A stretch of DNA of 64,000 nt from AM-0621 sp964386705 (GCA_964386705.1 CAYLTY010000004.1:16045-80044); one strand, 5' to 3'; positions 16,914-25,997 are shown, numbered from the stretch's first letter. Numbers and translations are program-made. Notes: a model not told the origin generated them from the letters alone.

Positions 16914-17783
16914 TTACTCCGGCGAGTCCTTCACGACGGGATTGGTGAGCACACCGATACCGGCAATGCTGATCGAGACGCTGTCGCCGTTCTCCAAGGT
17001 GAAATTGTCTGGCGGGACGATGCCCGTGCCGGTCAGCAGCATGGCTCCGTGCGGGAATTCGTTTTCTTTACCCAGCCACGTGATGAGTTCTTCCAGAGTT
17101 CGAGCGAGCTGGCCGAGGTTCGTTTCGCCGCGGAAAGCGACTTCGTTCTTACGCTCGATCACCAGATTGATCTTGGTGCCGACGCGGTCGAGCGAACCGT
17201 CATTCAGCAGGATGCTCGGACCCATGCCGCAGCATTGCTTGTAGACCTTCGCCTGCGGCAGGTAGAGCGGGTTCTCGCCTTCGATGTCGCGAGCGGACAT
17301 GTCATTGCCGATCGTGAAGCCGACCAGTTTTAGTTGGGGCGAGATCACCAGCGTGAACTCGGGTTCGGGCACGGACCAGTTGCTGTCGTAACGCACGCGG
17401 ACCGGCTGACCGGGTCCGGAGACTCGACTGGCGCTGCCCTTGAAGAAGATCTCGGGGCGCGGCGCGGTATAGACTTTGTCGTAGTGACTGGCTCCGGCTT
17501 CAGACTCTTCCATGCGGGCGATCTGGCTGCGTTTGTACGTCACGCCCGCGGCCCAGACTTCCTGCGAGTCGATCGGGGCATGAAAGCGGACCTGATTCAG
17601 CGGCACCGGATCGGCCTTGCGGTCGATGAGAAAGCCAGCCAACCCACTCGGGTCCGGCGAGTGCAAAATGTCCGCCAGCCGATGCACGTTATTGACCTGG
17701 CTGAGATCGAGCAGTTGCACTTCAGAGTCATTAACAGCGGCCAGATGCTGTTGGCCGTTGAAGGTGATCTTTGCCAGACGCAT
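16914..17783 (-). CDS. Fumarylacetoacetate hydrolase family protein
   Basis: A 289-residue enzyme of the fumarylacetoacetate hydrolase superfamily, which cleaves or hydrates 2-keto acid substrates using a divalent metal. Visible family motifs are WAAGVTYKRS, the metal-binding acidic run PEPEFTLVI, GFTIGNDMSARDIEGENP and LLTGTGIVPP near the end. The pattern resembles 2-keto-3-deoxy-sugar-acid dehydratases (such as 2-dehydro-3-deoxy-D-arabinonate dehydratase), as expected in sugar-acid breakdown, but the substrate cannot be fixed. It begins 13 nt after the rluD-like stop and is probably the last gene of that operon. Confidence 0.88.
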   Translation of the reverse strand: MRLAKITFNGQQHLAAVNDSEVQLLDLSQVNNVHRLADILHSPDPSGLAGFLIDRKADPVPLNQVRFHAPIDSQEVWAAGVTYKRSQIARMEESEAGASHYDKVYTAPRPEIFFKGSASRVSGPGQPVRVRYDSNWSVPEPEFTLVISPQLKLVGFTIGNDMSARDIEGENPLYLPQAKVYKQCCGMGPSILLNDGSLDRVGTKINLVIERKNEVAFRGETNLGQLARTLEELITWLGKENEFPHGAMLLTGTGIVPPDNFTLENGDSVSISIAGIGVLTNPVVKDSPE

Positions 17784-17796
17784 GGTGAATCGGTCC

Positions 17797-18840
17797 TTAA
17801 CTGTAAGGGGAGCGCAGGAAGTTTAGAGTCCGTTGCATGTCTTCCGGCAATGGTGCTTCAAACTGCATCTGCTTGCCACTCTGCGGGTGGGCAAAAGACA
17901 GCCGATAGGCATGCAGGGCCTGTCGACTGATCAGCGGGAGGTTGGGATCCGGCGGCGCCTTGGCGCCGCGGTCGACCATCATGCCCGCCGTCACCGGGCA
18001 GATGCTGCCGTAGAGCGAGTCCGCCAGCATCGTGTGTCCGAGATGCTGGAAGTGCACACGCAACTGATGCGTACGTCCCGTGCGCGGCAGCAGCCGCACC
18101 AGGGTGGCTCGGGGAAAGCGTTCCAGAACTTCATAGAACGTCACGGCCTCGCGTGAGTTCCCCTGCGGCTCGCAGACCTGCATACGCTCGCGGTTGCGCT
18201 GAGAGACTCGCAGGTGCGTCTCGATGAAGTCCGAATCGAACTGCACCTGACCCCAGACGATCCCGAGGTACTCTTTGCGTACCGAGCGGTCTTCGAACTG
18301 GGCACTCAGTTTGCCGTGACACTGGTTGTCTTTGGCGACGACCATCACACCGGTGGTATCACGATCCAGCCGATGCACAATGCCGGGACGGAACTTGCCC
18401 GCGACGTCGCTCAGGCGGTCGAAATGGAACTGCAACGCACCGGCCAGCGTGCCGCGATAGTTCCCCTTGCCAGGGTGCACAATGATGTCCGCAGCCTTGT
18501 TGATGACCGCAATCCACTCGTCCTCATAGAGCACGTCGAGCGGAATATCTTCCGGCGGAATCGTTTCATCAGGCAGCTCGGGCAGACGCACGCTGAGCGC
18601 GTCGTTCACGCGCAGCCGACGACCACTCTTAACCGGCAAGCCGTTGAGCAGAATCGTTTCCGCATCGATCGCCTTCTGAAAGGCAGCGCGACTGTAGTTG
18701 GGATACAGCCGCGTGAGATAATGATCGACGCGCCAGCCGTGTGCTCGGGCTTCAACCACGAGAGAGATCGGCTCAGCAGACGACGGTTCGAGAGGAGGCA
18801 GTTCAGAGTCTGGCAATTCGGCAGCGGGCGGTTCGGTCAT
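17797..18840 (-). CDS. rluD: RluA-family 23S rRNA pseudouridine synthase
   Basis: A 347-residue pseudouridine synthase. It has an N-terminal S4 RNA-binding domain (WRVDHYLTRLYPNYSR to LRVNDALSV, about residues 35-95) and a catalytic domain with the signature IVHRLDRDTTGVMVVAKD, whose second aspartate is the nucleophile. Further motifs are GRTHQLRVHFQHLGH and RQALHAYRLSFAHP. The domain order fits RluD, which modifies helix 69 of 23S rRNA, though RluC-like specificity is possible. The N-terminal 25 residues are acidic and proline-rich, an extension relative to E. coli. Two nucleotides separate it from the upstream TPR gene, so they are co-transcribed. Confidence 0.9.
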   Translation of the reverse strand: MTEPPAAELPDSELPPLEPSSAEPISLVVEARAHGWRVDHYLTRLYPNYSRAAFQKAIDAETILLNGLPVKSGRRLRVNDALSVRLPELPDETIPPEDIPLDVLYEDEWIAVINKAADIIVHPGKGNYRGTLAGALQFHFDRLSDVAGKFRPGIVHRLDRDTTGVMVVAKDNQCHGKLSAQFEDRSVRKEYLGIVWGQVQFDSDFIETHLRVSQRNRERMQVCEPQGNSREAVTFYEVLERFPRATLVRLLPRTGRTHQLRVHFQHLGHTMLADSLYGSICPVTAGMMVDRGAKAPPDPNLPLISRQALHAYRLSFAHPQSGKQMQFEAPLPEDMQRTLNFLRSPYS

Positions 18841-18842
18841 TG

Positions 18843-19820
18843 TTACTTCGCCGGAGCGTCCGTTTTGGCTGCGTCCGGCTTCTTCTCGTCGGCAGGCTTG
18901 TCCTCAGCCTTGGTGTCGTCGGGCTTCTTGTCTTCAGCCTTTTTCTCTTCCGGCTTCTTGGCGTCGGTGCCTTCGGGCTTGGCGTCAGCCGGCTTCTCGG
19001 CGGTTGGCTTCGCATCGGCCGGTTTGTCAGTAGCTGGTTTGTCAGTGGACGCTGCGGGCTGCTTGGTCTCGTCAGCGCCTTCCTGCAGCTCGCTCCAGTT
19101 GGCCGGATAGAGTTCTTCCGGAATCTGCGGCAACGTGATCGGCGCGTTGATATCTGGATGGCCTGAAGGCAGACCGTCACGCGGATTACGACGATCTTCC
19201 GGCTTCGGATTCAGCTTCGAGAACCACGCGTAGAAGTCCTTCGATTCGGGCTTGGACAGTTCCTTAACGCGCGCCTCGATGATGTCCTTGTAGATGGAAT
19301 TCGGATACTTCTGAGTGAACGACTTGTAGGCTTCGAGAGCGTCGTCGAGCGTGCCGTCCGAAGTGGCTTCGAGGTAGCGAGCCTTGCCGAGATAAGCTCG
19401 TTCCAGCGCCACTGCTGGAGCTGAGCCGCTCTTGATGACGGTATCAAACGCTTCGCCAGCCTTCTTGAGTTCAGCTTCGGCGGACTTGCGGTCCGTGAAC
19501 TGCAAGCGGATACCGTCGCTCAGTTCGGCTTCACCTTCGGCCACGCGAGCCCACAAACCGACCTCGCTTCCGCTGAACTCCTTGGCGACTTCACCGTAGT
19601 CTGCGGCACTTTGAGCGTTGCCAAACTTGCTCCAGGCAGTCGCGGCGCTTTCGTACGATCGACTCTGCATGATCGAGTAAGCACCGTAAACACCCGCCAC
19701 GACCACAACCAGCAGCACCACGAACTTCAGGTTTTCCAAAACCGCGTCACAGAATCGCGTCACCCAGATCTGGATGAGCGGTACATCATCTTGATGTCCG
19801 ACCGGTTGTTGCGTACTCAT
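18843..19820 (-). CDS. Membrane-anchored TPR-like protein with Lys/Ala/Asp/Pro-rich tail
   Basis: A 325-residue protein. From the ATG at 19820 (MSTQQPVGHQ) a single transmembrane helix follows at about residues 29-48 (FVVLLVVVVAGVYGAYS), then a helical region (residues 50-190) with AAxAWxxF and ALExAYLGKARYLE motifs, like the YfgM/tetratricopeptide family that acts at the Sec translocon. The last 80 residues are low complexity, cycling through DAKP, ADKP and EEKK units, and are probably disordered. Its job is not established; YfgM-like envelope chaperone function is a family-level inference. First gene of the RluD/FAH operon. Confidence 0.75.
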   Translation of the reverse strand: MSTQQPVGHQDDVPLIQIWVTRFCDAVLENLKFVVLLVVVVAGVYGAYSIMQSRSYESAATAWSKFGNAQSAADYGEVAKEFSGSEVGLWARVAEGEAELSDGIRLQFTDRKSAEAELKKAGEAFDTVIKSGSAPAVALERAYLGKARYLEATSDGTLDDALEAYKSFTQKYPNSIYKDIIEARVKELSKPESKDFYAWFSKLNPKPEDRRNPRDGLPSGHPDINAPITLPQIPEELYPANWSELQEGADETKQPAASTDKPATDKPADAKPTAEKPADAKPEGTDAKKPEEKKAEDKKPDDTKAEDKPADEKKPDAAKTDAPAK

Positions 19821-20488
19821 GCAAGAAGGCTCCTCGACCGGCCGGACTGAACGCTTTGGAACCGGGCAAGGCAGTTCCGTCGAATCGCTCACTACGCACG
19901 CAAGTCGTTATTCGGGAGAGTTTTAGGCGAATTTGTCCGGATCTGACCCGGAAGCGCTGCGAGTATAAGGGTGGCGACAGGTGCGTCAAGCAGCCCCAAT
20001 TAACAGCCTGACCGGACTATTGAACAAATAGTTGGTAGTCTGAGTCATCTAACGTAACTGCGTGAGAATGCTGAATTTCCGCGGGAGATTTAGAACCGGC
20101 AAGGGTTCTATCTGGCGAGTGCCTCGGTAGGCCGCTGGGCCTGCTGAGGAAGAGGGGCAGGTGTGAGATCAACACTGGTAACAAACTTTGCCCGAGGGGT
20201 TTGCCAGTCTCCCCTGCCCTCCTTCCCAGCAGGCGGCGGTCTATCGAGGCACATTTTTCCGCACGTGCCGGGCGAGTTGCCGTTAAGGTTTCTTAGGCGG
20301 ATCACCGAAAATCCTGAGCGGCAGGGCGCTAGCCGCCGGTTCTGGTCTTGTCCGTTCTCGCCGCACCAATCACCCGCCGCTAGCGCGTTGCGGCTCACCC
20401 AAACTGCCCACTGGGGACGTTCATTCGCACAGCGAAAGACGACCATTGATCTCCAGCGTGTTCGCGGCACTGCAACGTGGATCGACTC
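19821..20488. other. Intergenic region with an inverted repeat pair
   Basis: About 670 nt without a convincing gene. It contains the inverted repeat pair at 20313-20399. Several frames are open here, but none has a ribosome site or a protein-like composition. The left end should hold the promoter of the leftward TPR/RluD operon. Confidence 0.5.
20313..20399. repeat. REP-like inverted pair around GCTAGC
   Basis: The sequence around 20313-20341, reverse-complemented, aligns with 20371-20399: both share CC-G-C-GCTAGCGC, then TGC-GCTCA with a few mismatches. The two arms face each other across about 30 nt and can fold into one long hairpin. The composition resembles the GCTAGCGC-type repeats common in planctomycete genomes, to my recollection. 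Confidence 0.6.
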
Positions 20489-20674
20489 CTAGCCGCGACC
20501 GCCCTCACAGCACGTCTCGCAGATGGTGTGGCACTGGTTGCATTGCAGCTTGTGACGGATTTCGAACAACGGTCCGCCACAAACCGGGCATGCCGGACGG
20601 GACTGACACACAGCCGGCCCGGCTGCTTCAGAAGATCCATTGAAAACGGGATGCTGGGCTTCGGGCTGACTCAC
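20489..20674 (-). CDS. Small zinc-ribbon protein
   Basis: A 61-residue cysteine-rich protein of unknown function. After a short variable N-terminus comes CPVCGGPLFEI, then LQCNQCHTICETCCEGG, giving at least three CxxC-type pairs that could bind one or two zinc ions. Similar cysteine-rich miniproteins occur widely in planctomycetes. No catalytic residues are visible; it could be a zinc-binding accessory factor. It lies 95 nt downstream of the large exported protein on the same strand. The cysteine spacing argues that this frame is real despite its size. Confidence 0.6.
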   Translation of the reverse strand: MSQPEAQHPVFNGSSEAAGPAVCQSRPACPVCGGPLFEIRHKLQCNQCHTICETCCEGGRG

Positions 20675-20768
20675 GGCGACTCCGTTCTGAAAAGGATGGC
20701 AACTCCGCGATAGTAGTTTCAGGACACCCTGCGGAGGTACCGAATCCCGTTACTCGACTCGAGCGAGC

Positions 20769-22502
20769 TTACTTGAGGTTGCTCTCAAAGCGGATCGAAT
20801 AGCCGCCCTTGGTCGGTTGAGACGTCAGGCGTACGGAGTCGATGTATCGCAACGCCATCAGGAAGAACTCAACGTCCGCGCGGGCGCGTTCTGCCGTCTT
20901 GCCCTCCCGAATGCCTTGTGCCACGAGATGGTCATTGTTGACCGCCAAGGCGTCCGCCACTGCGGCACCGTGAACTTCCAGCAGCAGATCACGCGATTCG
21001 GCAGCTCGCGGCTGTGGCTGCTCCAGGTTGTCGATCAACTTCTTGGCGAGGTCCAGCGAGGAACTCAGCACGTACTTGTTACCGACTCGAGCAGCCGCCG
21101 GGCGGAAGTTGAAGATCACGGGCAGAGCTTCGCCCTTCGGCTTCTGCAGATACTTCGCGGTCTGCACGGTCGTCTTGTTGTAGACCTCGCTGGTCAGCAA
21201 CCACGGCTGACGTCCTTCCTGACCGGCATTCAAGTTGGCGATGGACGCAATGGTCTGGAAGAACAACTGCGCGACGGCTTCGCCTTCTTCCGGCTTCTTG
21301 AGATCCGTGATGATCGCGAAGCCCGGCAGCACGACGCCTGGCTTGCCGTCGAGGTGCGACAGGTCCTGCGGCGCGACGACAAAGCTGATCGTCGGACCGA
21401 ACAGCGGCAGCACGTCGCCGCCGAAATCGCGATTCGGCAGCAGGTTGCCTAAGCCAGCTTCGAACTTGTCGAACTCAGGCAGCAGGCGTTCTTCGATGAA
21501 CTTGTCGCGGGCGTTGTACCAGTCGGCATACTGCCGTGAGATCGACGCGCCGAAGATGAGCCCCGGCAGATTCGGCACGTTGGCCAGCGAGCCGAAGAAG
21601 ACGTTGAAGCGGCCATCAAGCTGAGTCGGCGACTTCGCACTGACAATATTCAATGCGAACTGAGACTCCGTGATCTGAATGCCAATGCCGGCTGACGGTG
21701 TCGTCGCGAAGAGTTCGGTAACGCCCTGCAACAGCAGCGAGGCCAGCACATTGTTCGATTTTTCGGGAGCCAGCCGTTCCTTCGCCACGGCTTTTCCAAG
21801 CGCCGCAGAATCGAAAGCGGCTCGCAGCACATGACCGTCGCCCAGTGACGCCATCGCCTGCTGATAGTAACTCTGAGTAGCAACCGTCTTACCCTCGGTG
21901 CCGTTTCGCAGTTTGAGCGTGTTCTCAACGAGCGCGCGATCCGAACCGACAACCAGCCAGTCCTTGCCGTTGGCCGCGAAGCCTTTGCCGTCGAGGTCCA
22001 GCATCTCCACGCCCGCTACGTCCGAGCGGCGAACCTTGTCGCCCGCGAACACCAGCAGGGGTTCCAGTTTCTCGCGCAGCTGCTGGAACTTCTCCGGCTG
22101 GGGCGATTCCAGGATCAGCACGGAATCGGGTTGCTTGCGACCTTCGTGCGGGTACAAGCCCACTGCGACGCGACCACCCAGCAGCGTACGGCTGAGCGTC
22201 CACATGTCCATGCCCGCTTGGGCCTCGGCCATCTTCTGGCCAGCCAGCGCCTTCTGCACGTCGGGCTGCTTGCTGAGCAGCGAGTATAGGTCAGAGGCGA
22301 GATAATCCTGCAGCCGCGTGGAATTCTGAACGCGGTCGATCACCGGGTTGAGCCCCGACAGCTCGGCGAAAATCACCGAACCTTCCGGCATCTGTTCAGC
22401 CAGTGGTCGCGGTTCCGCAGCCTGCAGCGACTGACTGAGAGTCACCAATCCGGCCAGTACCAAACCAGCCAGCCCAGACCGTCCGCCAATGTTCCGAAGC
22501 AT
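20769..22502 (-). CDS. Exported protein, DUF3352-like
   Basis: A 577-residue exported protein. From the ATG at 22502 the signal peptide runs through GLAGLVLAGLVTLSQS to a likely cleavage after LQAAE. The mature part starts MPEGSVIFAELSGLN, then alternates beta strands with long helices (LYSLLSKQPDVQKAL). GGRVAVGLYP and LDGKGFAANGKDWLVVGSD recall the DUF3352 fold (exported proteins without a known activity). No metal or haem motif. Probably periplasmic or surface-associated. It starts 91 nt after the stop of the upstream lipoprotein gene and may be in its operon. Confidence 0.75.
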   Translation of the reverse strand: MLRNIGGRSGLAGLVLAGLVTLSQSLQAAEPRPLAEQMPEGSVIFAELSGLNPVIDRVQNSTRLQDYLASDLYSLLSKQPDVQKALAGQKMAEAQAGMDMWTLSRTLLGGRVAVGLYPHEGRKQPDSVLILESPQPEKFQQLREKLEPLLVFAGDKVRRSDVAGVEMLDLDGKGFAANGKDWLVVGSDRALVENTLKLRNGTEGKTVATQSYYQQAMASLGDGHVLRAAFDSAALGKAVAKERLAPEKSNNVLASLLLQGVTELFATTPSAGIGIQITESQFALNIVSAKSPTQLDGRFNVFFGSLANVPNLPGLIFGASISRQYADWYNARDKFIEERLLPEFDKFEAGLGNLLPNRDFGGDVLPLFGPTISFVVAPQDLSHLDGKPGVVLPGFAIITDLKKPEEGEAVAQLFFQTIASIANLNAGQEGRQPWLLTSEVYNKTTVQTAKYLQKPKGEALPVIFNFRPAAARVGNKYVLSSSLDLAKKLIDNLEQPQPRAAESRDLLLEVHGAAVADALAVNNDHLVAQGIREGKTAERARADVEFFLMALRYIDSVRLTSQPTKGGYSIRFESNLK

Positions 22503-22593
22503 GAGTGACTCCCGTAGATGACCCGCCAGCGGTGCCGCAATTCTGCACCAGAGCGAGTCATCTACCTGAGCCACCGCATTCCAGTTTCGCCGC

Positions 22594-23787
22594 TTATTTC
22601 GACTCGGCAGGTTCCTTGTCTTTTGACTCTTTGGAATCCTTGGCTTCCGCCTTGGGCTCCTTCTCCGCCGCGTCCTTGCCTTCCGGCTTGGCGCCCTTCG
22701 GCTCGGCCTTCTGAGGAATCAATTCGACGAGTACCTCGGAATAGCGCGGCGGCAGCCGTTCGGTCCACGCTTCGTAGACCAGATTCTCGTTGCCAACCGA
22801 CGAGCTTTCTGTCGACAGATCGAGCAGCGCCATCGGGAAGTTGGCGACGCAGATCACATAACCGCCTTCAGCCTGATAGCGTTTCCCTTCGCCTTCGTCG
22901 GATTCAAAGCTGCCCACGAAGACCCAGTCGGCCTCCATCTGGCGCGGCTGGCTCACCTCGTGAATCTGCTTGATAAGCTTCTGATAACCCTCATCCTTGC
23001 TCATCGCCAGCAGTTCATCGCGCTGCGTGTCGGTCATCGGGCCGAACCAGTGCATGTACTTGTTGACGGGGTCATAGCGCAGGTTGAAGTCTTCCGGCAG
23101 CGTCAGATCGTCGGGCAACTTTTCCATCTTGTCGCCGAAGTACCGCTGAATCGAACGCCTGATCCAGAACTGAGCCGGCTTGCGCTGCGTCTTGCCGTTT
23201 TCATCGGTCCAGTTCACGAAGACACCGATCTTCGGACCGGTGGCCGTCCGGAATTTTTCGGTCTCCGGGTCGTACTTGGCAGGGGTTCCCTTTTCATGCC
23301 CCCAGGCGACCAACGTGGCGTGTATCATGTACGCCTCGCCGTCGAACGTCAGAATCGACTCGTGCTCTTTGGTCTGCTTACGACAGAGCAGCATCTCCAG
23401 CGGACCGTTCGTCAGGGCGACAGTCGTCTTCAGCAGAATCCGCTTGTTGGCGGTATCGGCCAGAATCGTGCCCTGCTTGTTCAGCGGGATGATCTTGTCG
23501 CTGGCCAGCAAATCCGGTGACAGCTTCGTCGGCTTGGGCTCATTGCTGTTCTTGGCCTCTGGCTTGGCGGAGTCTGTCGCGGGCGGAGTTTCACTCTTCG
23601 CCGTCCCTTCGACTTTCTCAGCAGGCTTGGCGGCGTCTGGCTGGCTCGGTTCCGAGTCTGTCTTCTTCTCCGCTTGCTGAACCGGCGTTTTCGCAGGCTC
23701 AGGCTTCGATGAGCCGCAACCGCAGACCGTGCACAAAGCCATCACGCTCAGGGAGATCCCAAACCCGGTTCGCAACGTTCGAATCAT
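22594..23787 (-). CDS. Large predicted lipoprotein
   Basis: A 397-residue predicted lipoprotein. From the ATG at 23787 a signal peptide ends in TVCGC, a usable lipobox. A linker rich in P, A, K, E and S spans about residues 25-100, then a folded domain follows (LSPDLLASDKIIPLN to about residue 370) containing HATLVAWGHEKGTP, FVNWTDENGK and RYFGDKMEKLP. The C-terminal 40 residues are again K/E/A-rich. I do not recognise the domain; a similar 'YdjY'-type fold is conceivable (the HATLVAxG block resembles YdjY-domain proteins). Probably first gene of a two-gene leftward operon. Confidence 0.7.
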   Translation of the reverse strand: MIRTLRTGFGISLSVMALCTVCGCGSSKPEPAKTPVQQAEKKTDSEPSQPDAAKPAEKVEGTAKSETPPATDSAKPEAKNSNEPKPTKLSPDLLASDKIIPLNKQGTILADTANKRILLKTTVALTNGPLEMLLCRKQTKEHESILTFDGEAYMIHATLVAWGHEKGTPAKYDPETEKFRTATGPKIGVFVNWTDENGKTQRKPAQFWIRRSIQRYFGDKMEKLPDDLTLPEDFNLRYDPVNKYMHWFGPMTDTQRDELLAMSKDEGYQKLIKQIHEVSQPRQMEADWVFVGSFESDEGEGKRYQAEGGYVICVANFPMALLDLSTESSSVGNENLVYEAWTERLPPRYSEVLVELIPQKAEPKGAKPEGKDAAEKEPKAEAKDSKESKDKEPAESK

Positions 23788-23864
23788 GTGTCCTTCTCCT
23801 CGGCAGACCGCTCGCAGCGGGAAGTCCAGGCTCCTGATCAGCACTACCCCACAACATTAACTCG

Positions 23865-23907
23865 CTCCCCTCGCCCCTTCGGGGAGAGGGGCTGGGGGTG
23901 AGGGGCG
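23865..23907. repeat. GC-rich palindromic repeat
   Basis: CTCGCCCCTTCGGGGAGAGG followed by a G-rich tail (GGGGTGAGGGG). The CCCC-TTC-GGGG core folds back, and the outer GCTCCCCT/AGAGGGGC parts extend the stem. This family of 'CTCACCCC...GGGAGAGG' repeats is widespread in bacterial intergenic DNA. It lies upstream of the lipoprotein gene and about 130 nt past the sufD stop. Confidence 0.65.
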
Positions 23908-24038
23908 ATGCCAGCCTCAGCCAACTAGCCAACAAACCATCATGCCAGCAGCGGCGCGCCATCGCGAGACTCCCGATGGCGAAAATTTCACCGAGCCTGC
24001 TGGCGAACCGACTCTATCAGCGTGAACCGAATGGCTGC

Positions 24039-25355
24039 TTACTCGCCGATACCAAGCTTGCGTTCGATGGCCTTGTCCAGAACTTCGCGTACCAGCTCGA
24101 CCGGGATGCGATCAGTCACAATCTGCAGGAAGCCCTGCACGATCATGTGCATCGCTTCGCGTTCGCTGACACCTCGGCACATCGCGTAGAAGACCTGATC
24201 GACGTCCACGCGGCCGGCTGTTGCTCCGTGCGTGCAGCGAACGTCGTCCGCTTCGATCTCGAGCCCCGGAATCGCGTCGCAGCGAGCGGTATTCGACAGC
24301 AGCAACGAGTCGTTGCGCTGATAGCCGTCAGTGCGTTGAGCTTGCGGTTCAACTCGAATCATCCCGCGCCAGATGACGCGTGATTTGTCCCGCAACACGT
24401 CTTTATAGAGCAGATCCGAACGCGTGTCGGGGGCGTTGTGCGTCTGTTGCGTGTAGTAGCTGAGGACTTGCTTATCGGTCGCGAAGGTCACGCCGTTGAC
24501 CTGAGCTTCCGCGCCACGGCCATCCAGGTCGACCGTCTGATGAATGTGAGCCAGCTTGGCCCCGATGCCGCCCACCGTCCACTGCAGCGAGCCATTGCCA
24601 GCGACTCGGCCAGCCTGATGGGCGAAGTGCCAGGTCTTGGAGTTCCAGTTCTGCAACTGCGCGTAACGCAGGCGAGCGCCCGAACCGAGCAGCAATTCCA
24701 CCGCTCCGACGTGCAGGCCGGAGATATCAGGATTCGCGGATGCCGTTTCTTCCAGCAGCGTCGCTTCGGCACCGTCTTCCAGAATCACGAGCGTATGGCT
24801 GAAGTCGGCCGCACCGTCTTGAGACAACGCGATCAGGCTGTAAAGCGGCTGCTCAATAACAACACCGCGCGGGACATAGAGCACCGTTCCGCCAGTGCAG
24901 AACGCCGAATGCCACGCGGTAAAACGATCTCGATCAGTCGGCACGCCGCGTGTGCTCAGGTGTGCCTGAATGACCTCACCGTGATCGCGGGCGATGGTAT
25001 TCAGATCGCCGAACAGCACTCCCTTGGCCGCCAGTTCCGCAGACAGGTTTTGTCGCTGACACTGACCGTCCACATGCACGACTGCGCCCGCGAACTCAGC
25101 TCGGTCCTGCATCAGCGTGCCCATGCCGGACACGGCACCTTCGCGTTTCACCTGAAACTGGTCCGGTCGGAACGTGCGCAGTTCGACGCGTTTCCACTCT
25201 TCCGGATCCAACCCGCTGCTGAGCTTCTCGCGATAGGCGTCAAACGCCTGCCGCCGCTGAGCTGTAAGCCACGTGGGCTCGACGCGTGATTCAAGGAACT
25301 CCTGAAACGCGGTGGCAGAGAATCCGGTGGTAGGTTTCGCGACTGCTGTTGTCAT
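24039..25355 (-). CDS. sufD: Fe-S cluster assembly protein SufD
   Basis: A 438-residue SufD, the SufB paralogue that completes the SufBC2D scaffold for [4Fe-4S] assembly in the cytoplasm. Family features are EWKRVELRTFRPDQF near residue 56, the right-handed beta-helix core (residues 130-370), IHQTVDLDGRGAEAQVNGV and the C-terminal helix ending DRIPVELVREVLDKAIE. THGATAGRVD contains the conserved histidine near the SufB interface. The ATG at 25355 overlaps the Nudix stop by 4 nt (ATGA), so it is translationally coupled to that gene. Last gene of the locus; no sufS follows. Confidence 0.95.
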   Translation of the reverse strand: MTTAVAKPTTGFSATAFQEFLESRVEPTWLTAQRRQAFDAYREKLSSGLDPEEWKRVELRTFRPDQFQVKREGAVSGMGTLMQDRAEFAGAVVHVDGQCQRQNLSAELAAKGVLFGDLNTIARDHGEVIQAHLSTRGVPTDRDRFTAWHSAFCTGGTVLYVPRGVVIEQPLYSLIALSQDGAADFSHTLVILEDGAEATLLEETASANPDISGLHVGAVELLLGSGARLRYAQLQNWNSKTWHFAHQAGRVAGNGSLQWTVGGIGAKLAHIHQTVDLDGRGAEAQVNGVTFATDKQVLSYYTQQTHNAPDTRSDLLYKDVLRDKSRVIWRGMIRVEPQAQRTDGYQRNDSLLLSNTARCDAIPGLEIEADDVRCTHGATAGRVDVDQVFYAMCRGVSEREAMHMIVQGFLQIVTDRIPVELVREVLDKAIERKLGIGE

Positions 25356-25948
25356 ATCTGTTTCCCGGAGGTGCCGACGGCGTTCAACCGTTCCTGCACC
25401 AATTGCAAAGCCATCCCGTCCAGTTCCGCTCGATACTTCAATCCGGGTGAACCGCTCGACAGCAATGCCGACCGAATAGGTCCTGCGACTTCTTGAAACG
25501 TAGCCCAGCGGGCCTCTTCAATTTCATGAGTATCAATCGGAGCGATTGATACTGTATCCGACGACGCCAGCATCACATGGCTGACCCAGGGAATCGACTC
25601 CCCGGCACCGCAAAAATCCACTTCGCAGCGGATCAGATAACGTTCCAGGCGGATCTCAAGGCCGGTTTCCTCCCGAGCCTCACGCAACGCTCCCGCCTCG
25701 AACGACTCACCTAATTCCACTCCGCCCGACGGCGCCCGATACGCTCCCGGCGAATATCCGGGCTTGCGAACCAGAGCGACCGAGTCATCACGCACAATGA
25801 ACAATGTCACGTCGTGACGTCGACCGTTTCGTTGTCCTCGTTTGACGAGTGACAACTGCTGCTCATTCATTTGGACTATTCGCGACAAACATTGCGGCGC
25901 CCCGTATCGCTGCTCGATTTCGCGAATAGCGGACTCGGTAATATACAT
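25352..25948 (-). CDS. Nudix hydrolase between sufB and sufD
   Basis: A 198-residue Nudix hydrolase from the ATG at 25948 (MYITESAIRE). The catalytic Nudix box is intact: GGVELGESFEAGALREAREE, followed by TGLEI, with RE and EE positioned to bind magnesium. The N-terminal 45 residues form a helix plus a basic strand, and DVTLFIVRDDSVALVRKPGY leads into the Nudix fold. Substrates of the family are nucleoside diphosphates linked to another moiety (NADH, ADP-ribose, CoA, dNTPs); nothing specifies it here. It begins 49 nt after sufB and overlaps sufD by 4 nt, so it is a genuine operon member. Confidence 0.9.
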   Translation of the reverse strand: MYITESAIREIEQRYGAPQCLSRIVQMNEQQLSLVKRGQRNGRRHDVTLFIVRDDSVALVRKPGYSPGAYRAPSGGVELGESFEAGALREAREETGLEIRLERYLIRCEVDFCGAGESIPWVSHVMLASSDTVSIAPIDTHEIEEARWATFQEVAGPIRSALLSSGSPGLKYRAELDGMALQLVQERLNAVGTSGKQI

Positions 25949-25997
25949 AACTGCCGCAAATCTCTGACACGAAGATGATGGTATAAGCTGCGCGGCG

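Noticed and set aside
20163..20492. Possible genes in the gap between the TPR operon and the zinc-ribbon gene
   Set aside because: Both strands are open because the region is GC-rich and repeat-laden; translated products are Arg/Pro/Ser-rich with no plausible start context.
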